A stretch of DNA of 64,000 nucleotides from Lunularia cruciata (Eukaryota; Streptophyta; Marchantiopsida; Lunulariales; Lunulariaceae): NCBI GenBank assembly GCA_948567375.1, contig OX419762.1, positions 44,373,034 to 44,437,033 of the forward strand. The letters are read 5' to 3'. Under the pieces are notes generated by a model that saw nothing but the letters and a program-made list of their open reading frames with translations, had not been told where the DNA came from and did no database searches. The translations under genes and the position numbers were made by a program. Below, piece after piece: positions 1 to 11,729 of the stretch (position 1 is the stretch's first letter; each line of letters opens with the position of its first letter).

Positions 1-916
1 CATACTTTTCAACATTTATAGTTTTTGTTTCTTTTCTTATTTGAAGATGAGAGGTGCTACTTTTTTATTTGGAGGAAGAAACCTTGATGTGGACATTATT
101 TGGATCCAACTCCTTATGTGGTAAGGGTACAAAGAAAGTTTCAAGTACAAAGAATGGACCAAGCTAAAGAGAAAAGGTAAAAAGCCTCTAAGCCCAAAGA
201 GTTTTGGAGCTAAGACCATACCAAGAATTCAAACTCTATTTTCATGTAAGTAAACAACAACCACCAGGAACCATTGCTGCCAGCCAAAGAGTTCTCATGT
301 GTGGATATGGACTTCTCACCTACTAAACAACATTGGGAAAAGAGCTCTAACTATAAAATCAAGGGTGGGATGAGTAATCCTTTCTTTTGTTAGAAATTTT
401 CTACAAGAAAAACCATCTTTGGCAAAGGGAAACCTTTGAGTGCAGCCCTAAGAGAGTATAGAAACTTACAATTCTTTGGAGTACACATTCTTCATTTCAG
501 TTGATTTCTTCAAGGAAGATGGTGACAGGACATAGAATGATGAGGAAATCTCTAGTATTAATCCTTGTTTATCTAGTTGGTGGAAAAGCATGCAATGCAT
601 GTTTGAAGTGAATTCCTCTAGAGCAAGCACTTGATATTATTTGATCTAAAAGTGGGATCTTAGCTCACTATTTATGGTTCATGATATGAGAAGTAGGAAT
701 CAAGAGAGTGGAAAGTCAACCTACTTGATAATTTACCAAGCAGCCTTCTTTGACCAAATGTATGAAGGAGTAGTGTCAAACTAGGCTTACATGTTCTATC
801 ACCACTCTTGGTTGATGATTCAAGAATTAGAAATGTCACAATTCTTGACAAAAAAAGAGCCACTCCTTTTTCAAGATCAAAATTCCCTACCAAGAAGGTA
901 AGGAAATCTGCAGGTT
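1..916. other. Degenerate retroelement-like sequence, no gene resolved
   Basis: No ORF here has a recognisable domain. The sequence is purine-rich on the plus strand and runs without a visible boundary into the coiled-coil remnant downstream. It is probably the upstream part of the same extra-ORF region, but that is inferred from position only. Confidence 0.35.
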
Positions 917-1660
917 GTGGATATCTCTTTGGATGAAGGTGAAGCCAAAGACAAAGAGAAAGAAGAAAAGGAGAGCAAAAAGATTACCTTAGAAGAGACC
1001 AAGACAAAAAGAGAAGATGAGCAAGCAAATCTGGAATTTTCTTCAGAAGGTGAAAGGAGTCACCAAGCCAAAGATCAACAAGATTTTGGGAACAAAGAGT
1101 TGACCACTTAACCAAGATTGCCTTTGGAGTTAGAAGAGAAGGAGGTCAAGGAAAGGGTGAATGAGGACAAAGAAATTGGTATCCAAGGAGAAGATGTTCT
1201 TGGAGGAGTTCAAGACAAAGAATATGTGGTGACCAAAGTGTGGCCAACACAAGCTCTCAATAGAGCAACATTCTTGATTAATCTTGTTGTCTCATTTGTA
1301 ATATACTTGCAGGCAATTCTACCCCAATATCAAGATGATTGGCCAGAAGTTAACGATTACATCTTGTTGATAAAGAAGCCACAAGAAAATGAGTTTGCAA
1401 TGATGGCAAAGAAGATCATTTGCAAGGGGAAGAAAAAAATACAAGGTCTTATACAAGGAGGAGTGGAGAAGAGGAGATACATTGCTGCAAGATGTAGAAG
1501 ATTTGAAGAGAAAGAAGACTTTTTGAAAATGTAAAGAAGAGTCAAGACCAAGAAGTCCAAAGATTGCAAGAGGAGAAGAACACTCTTTGGATTGCAAGTA
1601 ATTTTTTCCAAAAGTGGCTTGAGGCAAAGCTACAAGACCAAGTATAGTGGTCATTCAATT
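917..1660 (+). pseudogene. Decayed coiled-coil extra ORF of a long-LTR element (D family)
   Basis: Two stretches (917-1111 and 1118-1534) lie in the same frame and are separated by one TAA, so they read as one broken ORF. The product is very rich in Lys and Glu with heptad-like charge patterns, suggesting a coiled coil. After the stop at 1534 similar Lys/Glu-rich coding continues in another frame to about 1660. The composition matches the coiled-coil half of the ORF in the C1 LTR (18,198-19,712). It is not a recognised enzyme. Seen: composition and shared frame. Inferred: membership of the LTR-ORF family. Confidence 0.45.
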
Positions 1661-2520
1661 TAAATAGGAGATGGGTACCAAACATAGTAAGCAAGCTCAC
1701 TTGCAAATTGTATTTAATGAATACAAGAAAGATAATAGTTTGTGATTAGAGGCCTTCTAAGAAGAATTCAAGAAGGAGAAAAAAGAGTGATTTGCAAACC
1801 AATCAAAGATAATAGAGGAAGTCATGATAGTTCTTTAGGACTTATATGTTACTCCAAAGGAAGTCAAGGAAAAGTTACTTAGAGACTTGGAAGGTCTTTA
1901 GGACCAATTAGTATCCATATCCCAAGAAGCAACAAAAGACATAGTTACAAAACAAAGTTACATGAACTAAAATTGCAAGTGTAGATGTTAGAAAGAAAGA
2001 CCTATGAAGACCCAAAGAACGGATAGATTAGTTATTAGATTTAGAGAATATGTAGACGGAAAGTTCATACAATCTTGTGATACCTTAGTATTAGAAATAG
2101 TAGATTACAAGGAGAGATTAGACCTTCTCCATAGAATATTTAGGGGTGAAAATAGTTCATCACAATAGTATTTTGTGCCAAAGATCCTTCACAAAACAAG
2201 TTCTTCTTAGTTGAAGGTTTTTTATAGTTGTAATCTTTGAAGTAGTAAAATGCTCAAAGATTACAAAGTAAGAAGTTTCTTTGGGGAAGAGTTAACATTT
2301 TACCAAGCCATGTGGATAGCAATTAGCAATGTTAGACCAGCAACACAATATAAGATAAGGATGATAAGACATCCAATATACAATATAGATGCAAGGAAAT
2401 GCAATCTTCATAGATCTTTGGACTTCCTCCACCATTATATTTTCTTCAACCCAAGTAAGAGTTGCTATTTAAAGCTTGAATCCAATGTAAAGACTTCATT
2501 AAGACAATAGACAATGATTA
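1661..2520. other. Degenerate sequence, no gene resolved
   Basis: Only short ORFs, such as 2250-2510 on the plus strand, with no recognisable domain. The sequence is AT-rich and probably an eroded retroelement interior. Confidence 0.3.
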
Positions 2521-3578
2521 AGTGAAAGTGCAAAAATCCCTTTGTTGGTTTGATTTATTTTGAATATTTTTATTAGGTCTTTGTTGAATAATTGCAAGGA
2601 ATCTTTGTAGTAAGAATTGTAAGAACACACTCTTCACCAAATTGTAGTATTTCAAGGCAAACACATTTATGCCCAAAAGGAGAGAAACTAAGGTAGATGT
2701 CACTTAAAAATCCTTATCCTTACTTCTTTCACTTCTTGTGTAGGAACAACTGCAAAAAGAAAATTTCACCCTCCAAAGTACATCACAAAAATTGACAAAT
2801 TTAAATTCACCATCACTCAAAAATAAATCCAATCAACTCTTGAAAGTGATGTTTCAATTCAAGGACTGATCTCCTTCAAGAGATTGGAATTTTCTTCCTT
2901 TGTAAAAGTCAAATGCAACACTAAAGGAATAGAAATATTCAAGGAAGCTGGTTCACTTTACCAATTAGGATTTGTTTATGCCTTTTAGTATTTCACAAGT
3001 TCACTTTTATCTTTACTTCCAACACTACAGACTCTCATAGGTAGATCAAGGCATTGCTTTCAAGAAAACTTATTTGCCTCTAGGGATCAAACACACAAGG
3101 AGCAAAGTGATGTTGGAAAGATATATAATTGAAAGTAAAACATACAAGAATAGAAAATTCACACAAGGATGATAAAAGTGACAAAGAGCTCAAAACACTT
3201 TCATTTATTAACCATTGAATTGAATACAAGGCATTGTGAACTGCTAGCCTTAAATACTATGCTGTCCAAACCTAAATGTTGCTTGAAAGCAAAATAGCGA
3301 ATGATATGTATTGTCTAAACTGCTACATTGATTGGATCACTAAATCTTCTTGGGTTTGCATCCCATTTTTGAGGGCACTTGAATGATTCCAAAGGAACCA
3401 GAGTCTTTCCTAAAGCTCAATTCCCTTAACTCCTAAGGTTCATATGCATACTTACCAAAATCCTACTTAACTTATCTTTCACTGACTTCAAAGTAAGCTC
3501 AATATAATCTCTAGTTTCTATAGTCATCCTTTGCATTTTATCTCCAAATTCATTGTAACTTCTTCTCATTTCTTACCC

Positions 3579-4666
3579 TTAATTTTTGAACCTTAATTTT
3601 AAGCTTTGAAGCAATTTTATTTCATTGTTTGCTAAAATATATCTTATAAATTCCTCTAAAATTAACTCTAATTGCTCACATAAACTCTCTACTCTTCCCT
3701 TTGGACTTACCTTTGTTCCTTGTCCTTTAGGCTGTCTGGTTCCTTTGATTCCATTATTCACGTTTATCCATAGAAGTGTGGGATTGATCTCTATACCAAC
3801 TTCTACCTTTTCAACTTGGGTCACCTTTCCTGACATATCTTCTATCCAAAGGGTTGTGATACACAACTCTTGCTGCAACTCTACTATTTTTTGATTTTTT
3901 GCCTTTTGCAATGCCACCCAAACTTGATCATAGTTGATCATTCCTTCTTCTAACTTCCTAAATTTGGCCTTTTCCTTGACTAAGTCTTGTCTGAGTACTT
4001 CCTTTGTAAATTGTACACAAGCTATGTGGTCCATCTAGGCTTTTTGAAGAGTCATCAATTCCTTCTTCACACCCTTTAACTCTTCTTCTTTTGTGGACAC
4101 TTTTTCTACTAAGGTTCTGTTTTCTTCCTTGATCCTATTCAAATCCTTCTTGACGGATCTAACCAAATTTATGCTTCTTCTAGTTCTTGGTTTGCATCTT
4201 CCAACTCTCTAAAGAACAAAAGTTTCACCCACCAATTCCTTTGAAGTATAGTGCATCCATCTTGGCAACTCACTCAAGAATTCCACTCCTTGTTGATATT
4301 CCTCATAGAGGTCAATAAGGAACTGAAAGATTGGGACTATATCTCCTATTAAGGTACTTAGTAGTTTATACTTGCTTCCCTTAGGTTGTTCCTAGTCATT
4401 TTTTTCTTCTACTTCATTTGGCTATGTCAATATGGTTTGTACATTCCTAATAGTAGGCTGTACTTGGGGACTTTTGGTTTGGATTTGGGCATTTCTTCTC
4501 TTTGATCATCTTCTGGTTCATCCACAAGTGCATCCTCATCTAGAAACAGGCCATCTTGTCCCAAATTGCCAAAGTATTGATCTACCTTGGCATCTTCTAT
4601 CCTTGGTGGTGTTAACTTATTTAGGCCTCCTTTAGAGTCTATCCTCTCTCTTGACTTAGCGTCCAA
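3579..4666 (-). pseudogene. Coiled-coil half of the LTR-borne extra ORF (D1 copy)
   Basis: Minus-strand ORFs 4666-4427 and 4034-3579 are Lys/Glu-rich with heptad-like spacing. The second contains a VEVGIEINPTL segment that lines up with TEVGIQVSSDL near the C-terminus of the C1 LTR ORF (about 19,480-19,510), followed in both by a Glu/Leu-rich stretch. This supports homology to the C-family extra ORF. The product has no known enzymatic motif and is broken by stops and frameshifts. Confidence 0.5.
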
Positions 4667-4818
4667 TACATCATGTTCATCCCCTCATAGATTGGCCAGA
4701 TCTTCCTACCTTGTCTTCTTCTTGCAACAAAATATCACTACCTTTGGAGATTAGACCGCCTTGCATTTTCCAAAATCAAGCTATCCTTTGGCTATACTAA
4801 ACATTTCCTCCTTTGGTT

Positions 4819-5004
4819 TCAAGGATCTTTGTCCTTCCTTGATTCACCTTGCTGTTTGTACTCTATATTTGCTTTGTCTACCTTGCATATAGTAACCACC
4901 CAACCCGGTTGAGTTTGGTGGTAACCTTCATCACGGTAGTGCCTCAAGAATTCCTCCTTCTCCTCTTCCATCAACAGTCCTATGCCTATATAGAAATGAA
5001 TCAC
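4819..5004 (-). pseudogene. N-terminal-domain fragment of the LTR-borne extra ORF (D1 copy)
   Basis: The short minus-strand ORF has the local pattern HFYIGIGLLMEEEKEEFLRHY. It resembles HFYFGLNLLTAEERHRMV in the C-family LTR ORF (about 17,930-17,980 plus strand and 29,000 minus strand). It lies N-terminal to the coiled-coil part, the same order as in C1. Function unknown. Confidence 0.5.
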
Positions 5005-5480
5005 AAAAGATAGGAGATAGTGGAGGCATTTTTTGAGAACAAGTTATACATCTTACTAATCTTGGTATTGAATATGGTTGCCAAATCCATTGATTTTCTT
5101 ACAAAGAGATATTCAAGAACAAAACCTAACTAACAATCATGTAGGTTGTCCAAATAGGCTTGAAGACCTTGAGCATGACTAAGACTTCTTCCTTTGGGCC
5201 GGATCTTGGGAATTTGCTACATTTCACTCAATTTTGTTATCCTTCTTGCAAGTGAACATGGGTGCCAACATGAAAACACATCTCTTTGCATTAAACATAA
5301 AAGAATCCTGTTGAAGAATGCTATTTATGTAGAGTCTCCTAACACTTGTCTCCAATGTGAATATGTCCATAGAAACAAATTTCCACTTAGGCAAGTCTGA
5401 TTTTGGAAGGTTCACTATTTGATTTCTTGTCCTATCTATATTCAAGTAGCACTAATTCCATAATAAGAGTAACAATCCTT

Positions 5481-6100
5481 TGCTTTCAAGGAATACCTTC
5501 CTATCAAAAATTTCCCAAGGATCTACCTTAGGCATTTTTAGGTTTAAGGGCTTACCTCTTCCTCAACCTCTACATCATCTCAATGGGTGTGCCATGTTGA
5601 ATATTCTCTCACTATTTCATTCAGATTTTCCCTTACTTACAAAGGTCTCTAAGTTATTGACCTCACTTCTTATTGCTCTATTGATGGCTATTGATAGAAT
5701 TGATAAAGTGAATGATGGAAGTCAAAGTCTAGCAATCATCTTTACTTGCTTGTTCCTTCTCCACATGTATGGGTAGGTGATGGCCTTATTCATTATTCTT
5801 GTGCCATATTTGCATGAAAACCACTATTGTTGTCCTCTACAATCCTTTGAAGAACCACCTTATCTTTATAGGTCAAAGGTTCCTATGTCGTTTGTACTTT
5901 CTTGAATTCATGCTTCCAACGTGTTCATATTTATCCACATGGGAAGATGAGCACATTTAGGTAATGTTTAAATACCTTATGATAGAGTGAGCATTTCTTA
6001 GCCAAGACTCTCTTTTTCTTGTTGTTGATAAGGTCAATTAGTCCTTGGTGTAAATTGAGTCTTTGTGAACCGGATGCCTTTGGATTTCATCATTCCTCTA
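5481..6100. other. Degenerate sequence, no gene resolved
   Basis: One 98-codon plus-strand ORF (5480-5776) has no recognisable domain. The junction between the minus-strand D1 block and the plus-strand D2 LTR must lie in or near here but cannot be placed. Confidence 0.3.
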
Positions 6101-6699
6101 GCTTTCAACTAAGAACTTCCTTTAGTTCACCAAAAATATTGAAAATCATCAAAAATTCCTTCAAAATTTGTGGTACCATATGAATCCAAGTGATTGAGTG
6201 TGTGTGATCACATGTACTTGTGGCTAGGATGTGGTCATTGGTAGTCCCAAAGAAGCAATGCCTTGATGGATGTTAGGAGAGAGCTACTATGTTGATAATA
6301 CTCAATAGAAGAAAAGATAAAGAATAGTCACCAATACAAAAATCCTTTGGATAGAGCTGCACCTTTGGAAAGGATGGAATGTAGTCTTTAGAGTATGGAT
6401 CTTTTTAGTTAAAATAGCCTCTTTGTAGTTGATTGGATCATCATATTAAAGATTTAGTAGGAATTGGTCTTTAACAAATGTGATAATTTATTGATTTATG
6501 GATTTTCTACTTTTAGTGGTGTATCAAAATTGGTGTCATTACACTCTTTTAGGAGTGCTTCTTACCCAAGAAGTTAAACAAGTAGAAATAACGAACTGCA
6601 ATTTGTGACACTTCTCTTTAAATCTAGCTAGTTTTGAATTGTATCTCCAAGGGAACAACCTATTTCTTACCACATTTTGGTTGATATTGGGATACCACA
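6100..6699 (+). mobile_element. 3' part of a D-family LTR (D2)
   Basis: This stretch lines up with the end of the C1 5' LTR. The 'atgccttga' block near 6260 matches the one near 20,070. The segment from about 6630 to 6699, ending GATACCACA, matches 20,430-20,506, ending TTGTCACA. It is followed at once by a primer-binding-site-like sequence. The start of the LTR is not resolved. Confidence 0.55.
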
Positions 6700-6705
6700 T
6701 CCTTT

Positions 6706-6724
6706 TGGTAATGTTGTCAAGGAT
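6706..6724 (+). promoter_or_regulatory. Primer-binding-site remnant (D2)
   Basis: TGGTAATGTTGTCAAGGAT lies seven bases after the LTR end. It aligns with the C1 PBS at 20,513-20,531 and, more loosely, with the TGGCGCCGTTGCC-type PBS typical of Athila/TAT elements. It has several mismatches, so it is inactive or divergent. Confidence 0.5.
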
Positions 6725-8949
6725 TCACTTTGGAGTAGCCAGATACAAAGATTGACAAGGTAATGATGTTAGGGAGTTGAGTACCACACAAAAAAGGAGT
6801 CAGTACTCTTCTGACTTAAGAGCTTCAAGAGAAACTAGAAATGAAAAGTTGAGTGGCATGCAACACAAGAAAGAAAAGCTCAAGAAGAATGTGACAATCT
6901 TGAGAGAAAAATAGTAACAAACACCAATATTCCTTTGGCAATTGTCTTTATAGAAAGGCAAGTTTGGATTAAAGAACATCTTTGGGCAATTGTTCTAAGC
7001 TCAACTTGTTTTGGCTACCTCACCACAATCCAATTTGGAAGAAGAAGATGTTACAAAGTTGAGGGAAGATGCACTCAAGTGGAAATAAAGGAATAGATTG
7101 CATTGCAACCTTCTTTCTTAGGATTAGGTGAAAGTAAAGATTATTTTCCCTTGAGAACATGAGAAATCTTCTTTCATTAATAAATTCAAGACAATCTTGG
7201 TTCCAACAAAGAGATATGGATGTCAATAGACTCTGAATATTTTTGAGCTTGTTAGAAGAAAGCCAAGAATTAGTAAAATCCTACCAATGTAACATATTGG
7301 CCTACATTCATGAATCACTTCCCAAAAAGGTTTTGAGAGCTAGCTATGAGGCAAATGCCTTTGCCACACTAAGGAAGGTGGAATGTAAGAGGAATGAGAA
7401 GTAGTGCAACAACAAGAAAAGGTTCTAGAGCTTTCTAAGTAGAGTGCACAAGAGAAGCACCACCCTACCATATTCAAGTGCATAGGTAGTAGCATAGTTC
7501 TTAGGAGGATTATTAGCAAATATCCTTATCTTTGCTGAAGAATGAGAATATGATACGTTGGCAAAGAGGGTGAAGTCTAAAAAATTGTGCAAACCAGCCC
7601 AATGGAATCTTATAGGGAAGGAAAACCAAGGAAGAAGTTCAAGTATGTGCCAAGGAAGTATGCTTGCAAATGAACATCAACAAAGAGTTATACCACTTAG
7701 GTAGAATGTAGCTCAAGGCACTTGTTACAATTCTGGAGCTTGAGGCCATTGGTCCCTAAATTGCTTAGAGCCTAAGAAGCATATTTGCTACACACTTTTT
7801 TTTTAATTCTAAGGCTCTTGGGCATTTTATGGCAATTATTTGTGATCACCTACTCCAAAGCCACCAGTATGCTCTGCATTTACATAACCTACTAAAAAAA
7901 TATACTAATTGTGATGCTCAACCGTTCCCAAAGTACAATATTTTTGGTTGTTTTGTAGAACTTGGCTACAAAATGTATAGAAATAGTCATTCAATAAAAA
8001 AATTGGGAGGTAGATGATTGTTACCTATTGTTCAAGGAAAAGGAAGATGGTAAGCCAAAAAAACCTTTGGCAAGGAAATATTTGCCCTGGAAGCCCTTCA
8101 TCTTGAAGAAAATCCTTTGTCTTTGGAAGACCTTTGGCTAGAAATATTATTCACCTTGGAAGCCACTTAGCTTAAAGCTTCATGCATAAATATTGCACCA
8201 ATAGATCAAGAACCACAATTAAGGACAATTTGATTATACTAATTGCTCACATGTGTGAGTAGCAATGGCTCACCAAAGGGTGTGCTTACCAAAAGATCAT
8301 CATCATTGGACCAACACAATAAATATATGTCTAGGACTTGGAACCTTTTCACTTTTTGAAGAACCCATCCAGGAAAGATCAATCAATCTCTCTTTATCCT
8401 TGACAATAAACCTCTACTCAATCTCTACATTTCAAGAGAGAGTGGCTATATGAATAGAAGTGGAAAGAGTAAATAAGAGTAGGGATTGATGAGAGGATAG
8501 AAAGAAAAAGAAGTTGCTACCCCATGAAAGATATGCAAGACTTCAAACTTCATCATCAAGTCTCCTAGATTAGTTAAGTAGGGGTTGTACTACAAAGAAG
8601 AACAAGGTCCACACCAATAAGCTCAAATTCTTGATAGGGAATTGGGAACTGAGTGATCATGCAATATTGCATGAGATTCAAGATAACCAAGATCTTGAGT
8701 TGGTAAATTTGAGGGGAACCTCTTTGCTTGGATTGAGGAACGTTGGCAAAGAGTTATGGGGACTAGCAATTCACTCTTAGATGGCATGACCTGGGATAGC
8801 ATGTGGTCTTGACCTAATTTGACCTTTGAGGCAAAATCCAAAGCCACTTTCAGAGATTGGTAGACAAACAATGGTTGGTCTGTCCCTAAAAATAAAGATC
8901 ATACAAGAAGGATCTTGGTGGAGTCAATCATGAATTTGTTAAAATCCAA
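6725..8949 (+). mobile_element. Degenerate interior downstream of the D2 PBS
   Basis: Gag would be expected here, but no zinc knuckle, protease or RT motif is readable in any frame. Only short ORFs remain (for example 7829-8017 and 8265-8453 on the plus strand), without recognisable domains. The assignment rests on position after the PBS. Confidence 0.3.
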
Positions 8950-9300
8950 ATGAAAAACTTACAAAATAAAAGCCAAGCCATTTTTTTTGAATACCTATAC
9001 CAAGGGAACCTTGTGAATTCGGTAGCAATGTTTTGGGTGAGGACTAGAGAATTTGCGGGGTTAATGAACAAAGAAGTTGGGGTAACTCTAGTATCTCCCT
9101 TTGTCATCTATTTTAACCTAGGCATGGGATTGTTGACCATGGAAGAAAAGAAGAAGTACCCAAACCACTTCTTCCTTGAAGGACATTCAAAGAGCAAAGA
9201 GAGAGGGAGAATGCTAATGGTACAAAAATATGCAGAGGTAGATGCAGAGTTTGCCCACATAGGAAAAAATGTGGAAGTTAAGGAAGTCTAAAACACCTTG
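8950..9300 (+). pseudogene. N-terminal-domain fragment of the LTR-borne extra ORF (D family, plus)
   Basis: The 113-codon ORF contains NLGMGLLTMEEKKKYPNHF, which resembles the FYFGLNLLTAEERHRMV motif of the C1, C3 and D1 copies. An upstream YQGNLVNSVAMFW stretch corresponds to the 'VKWVKCxHQRMRQMV' region. It is followed to about 9660 by Lys/Glu-rich coding in shifting frames, matching the coiled-coil half. Function unknown. Confidence 0.5.
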
Positions 9301-10064
9301 GGATTTGAGAAGCAAAGGTAAGAAGATATTGCTATGGAGCACATACTCCAAAAATGTTCTAATACCCTTGCCATGGCAAAGGCAAAGGCCACCAAAAGGA
9401 TAAGGAAATCCTCATAGAAGAGGAAGAAGAAGAAGTCTAGAAAGATGGAAAAGTAGGGATACAACCAGATCCTCCACCTATGATTAGCAAGGAGTCCTTT
9501 GCCAAGATCATCATTTTATCAAACAAGGAGGCAGTCAAAGATCACAAACATGGAGAAGTACAATCCATCCTGCCCATACCTCTCCCCAAACAACCAACTT
9601 ATTGGAGGAAGAAAGAGCACCCATCCTTGGGCACTAGGATCACAAAGCCAGACCTTCTAGCCTAAACAAAAGTATGGTAGAGGGGTTAGGGATGATGAAA
9701 TCTCCTTTATTACCAACCATGAGAGAAGAAGAGTTAAGAGAGGAAGGAGTCCTTTGTGCTGAAGAGGTACTTGAAGCAAAAGATGAAAAATCTTGTCAAG
9801 ATGATATAGGTCTTTAGGCCAAAAGTAAACTTCACAAGGAAGACTTGTAACACCCATTTGTGCATGTGTATGGTATTGTGACATTTAGCTTGGTATTATA
9901 AATACTTGAGAGATATTATTTATATTGAGATAAAGGATGGTTCTACATTAGTCATGATAAGCTAAAGTTAGTCATAGCTAAGATAGTGGAGAACCTTACT
10001 TTTGAGGAAGTGGAAAAGATAACACCACTATTTTGGATTCTAGTGTGTTGACTTGGTATTATTC
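9301..10064 (+). other. Coiled-coil tail and unresolved flank of A1
   Basis: Lys/Glu-rich coding fragments persist to about 9660 (ORF 9480-9665). At 9845 a TGTAACACCC string followed by a TATAAATA-like box (about 9896) looks like an LTR start, but no second copy was found to prove it. A1 has inserted just downstream. Confidence 0.3.
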
Positions 10065-10069
10065 CTAGG
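10065..10069 (+). repeat. Target-site duplication, left (A1)
   Basis: CTAGG directly precedes the TGTAACAATATG start of the 5' LTR and recurs immediately after the 3' LTR at 15,682-15,686. Confidence 0.9.
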
Positions 10070-10160
10070 TGTAACAATATGAAGTTTAGCGACGAAGTTA
10101 GTCGGGCTTACAAAGTAGCACATAAGACAAATTAGCCTAGCATATTCCGAAAGTATTTAG

Positions 10161-10362
10161 GAAGCTTCTTGGGAAGCTTCCCGGCTAGCTTAGCTTGCAC
10201 CTCAAGTAAGTAGCTGCTAGAAGGAAGCTTCTAGAAGCTTCCAATTAGCTTAGCTTGCACGCTAAGTAGGCGGCTTCTAGAAGGAAGCTTCTTGAGAAGC
10301 TTCCTAGTTAACTTGGCTTGCACTCTAAGAAAGCAACTTGAGGAAGCTTCTTGAGAAGCTTC
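10161..10362 (+). promoter_or_regulatory. Cluster of heat-shock-element-like repeats in A1 LTR
   Basis: GAA and TTC trimers alternate at 10,161-10,180, 10,224-10,241, 10,275-10,303 and 10,343-10,362. The second cluster is a perfect four-unit HSE (GAA-GC-TTC-TA-GAA-GC-TTC). The others have one 4-nt gap. The last cluster ends about 22 bp upstream of the TATA box. The HSE consensus is established (alternating nGAAn, bound by HSF trimers). Heat activation of this LTR is inferred. Confidence 0.6.
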
Positions 10363-10383
10363 TCAAGGGCCTTGTATGCTACC

Positions 10384-10391
10384 TATAAATA
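10384..10391 (+). promoter_or_regulatory. TATA box of A1 5' LTR
   Basis: TATAAATA, repeated at 15,592-15,599 in the 3' LTR and recognisable in A2 and A3. It sits just downstream of the HSE-like cluster. Confidence 0.7.
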
Positions 10392-10496
10392 CCAAAGTCA
10401 AAGCTCATGCTAGGCATTTGGAGTTTTCCCACATTCAAGTGTCCCAATGTGAGTTTCTATTCTCCTATTTCTCTCCTTGGACTCGGTCTTTAACAT

Positions 10497-10508
10497 TGGT
10501 ATCAGAGC
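10497..10508 (+). promoter_or_regulatory. A1 primer-binding site, tRNA-iMet type
   Basis: TGGTATCAGAGC begins one base after the LTR end. It is the standard complement of the plant initiator tRNA-Met 3' end used by many plant LTR elements. Confidence 0.9.
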
Positions 10509-10509
10509 A

Positions 10510-11690
10510 AGGAATGGGATGGATGGAATTTATGGACCACCAAATCCACTTTTGCCAAACCATTGGGATTTTCATGTCCAAATATTACCAAGCACCGCTT
10601 CATACAATTCATCACCTCACGCTTTGGGCAGGATTTTCTACATATAATCACCGTGTTTGAGGAACCCTTGATACTTCCGGTTGTCACTTATGGAGAAAGG
10701 TGGACGTGCTGTATCTATGTGTTAATCAATTAGATTAATTGGAAGTAGTAGGATAGAGTTGTAGCTATGGCGGCAATACCGGACGTTATCCTTGCGATGT
10801 AGCAACAAATCAAGCACCTTACTTGATTGTTGGATGAACAAGACAAACAACAACAAGAACGTATAGAGAGAGCACCATTCTGAGATAGAGAAGATTATAT
10901 TCAATTTCCAAAATGAAGGTGTTTGAAGGCATGAATCTTCTAGGCACAATGGAGAATTTTTGTTTGATTGCAAATGTTACTTCAAAACCACCAATCTTCA
11001 AGATGAACAAAATAGATTCTCTTGGCTTCTAGCCAATTGGATGGTATGGCAAAAATTTGGTAGCAATTCCGAGTGGAGCAAGCTGAACAACAGATTGTTG
11101 CACCAATCTTCACATGAAAAAAATTCAAGGATGCAATACTTGGTCAATTTCATACTATAAATGCCACCCAAGCCACACAAGATAACTTGACAGAGTTGAA
11201 GCAGATTGGCTCAATAAGAGGCTACATCACACAATTTCAGAATATCATCATGCAAATTCCAGATATACAAGAAGGAGAAGTTCTGGATCGATTTGTGCGG
11301 GGATTGAAGTCACAAACCAAATTGGAGGTGACCATGTGAGAACCACAAAATGTAGAAGAAGCCATGCAATTGGTTGAGCGCTTTGATTCCTTGGTTGCAA
11401 CAACTTGGTCTTGACCTCGACTTACACCAAGCTTACTAGTACAATACACAAAGATGGAAGAACCAACACCAATGGAGATTGATGCTATCCAACAAAGGCC
11501 ACTTGGTGTAGCAGAAAGAGAAAGATTATGAAAAAATAAAGGTTGTTTTTATTGGCATCAAGTTGGACATTGCATAGCTGAATGTCCACTTAGGAATGGG
11601 CGACCTAGACAAGTTGCCCAGATGGAGTTTGTGGAATCAAATGATCAAGAAACAAAGAATACCAGTAGGAGATTTTGAGCTGTCTACTGG
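10510..11690 (+). pseudogene. gag: A1 gag, degraded
   Basis: Gag coding is recognisable from about 10,900 by comparison with A2 and A3. It includes a conserved FVRGLKSQTKLEVT segment around 11,295-11,335 and an EEAMQLVERFDSLVA segment near 11,360-11,400. The nucleocapsid knuckle near 11,540-11,585 reads CFYWHQVGHCIAEC, so the second zinc-binding Cys is Trp. Several in-frame stops and frameshifts are present. Confidence 0.7.
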
Positions 11691-11729
11691 GAGATCGATT
11701 AGTTCCAATGGGATTAAAGGCTTGACCTA

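Larger units (their letters stand above)
2521..5480 (-). mobile_element. D-family long-LTR block, minus orientation (D1)
   Basis: On the minus strand this block runs parallel to the D block at 51.8-55.5 kb and, more distantly, to the ORF-bearing LTR of C1. Shared landmarks include text around 2810 that recurs near 52,000, around 3040-3110 that recurs near 52,340-52,430, and around 4230-4270 that recurs near 53,560. The inner part encodes the coiled-coil extra ORF. Neither LTR end nor target duplication could be fixed, so the limits are approximate. Confidence 0.45.
10070..10495 (+). repeat. A1 5' LTR
   Basis: Starts TGTAACAATATGAAG and ends CTTTAACA, with TG...CA termini. It contains four clusters of GAAGCTTC-type inverted units between 10,161 and 10,362 and a TATAAATA box at 10,384. 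It matches the 3' LTR at 15,278-15,681 at roughly 94% by eye. Confidence 0.95.

Noticed and set aside
1-9800. Frequent CCTTTGG/CCAAAGG strings as a designed motif array
   Set aside because: They are scattered without fixed spacing and mostly fall in Lys/Glu-rich coding remnants, so codon bias and shared ancestry explain them better.
10161-10362. GAAGCTTC units as a plain HindIII-type satellite
   Set aside because: They are confined to LTRs, few in number, and spaced as alternating GAA/TTC pentamers immediately upstream of a TATA box.
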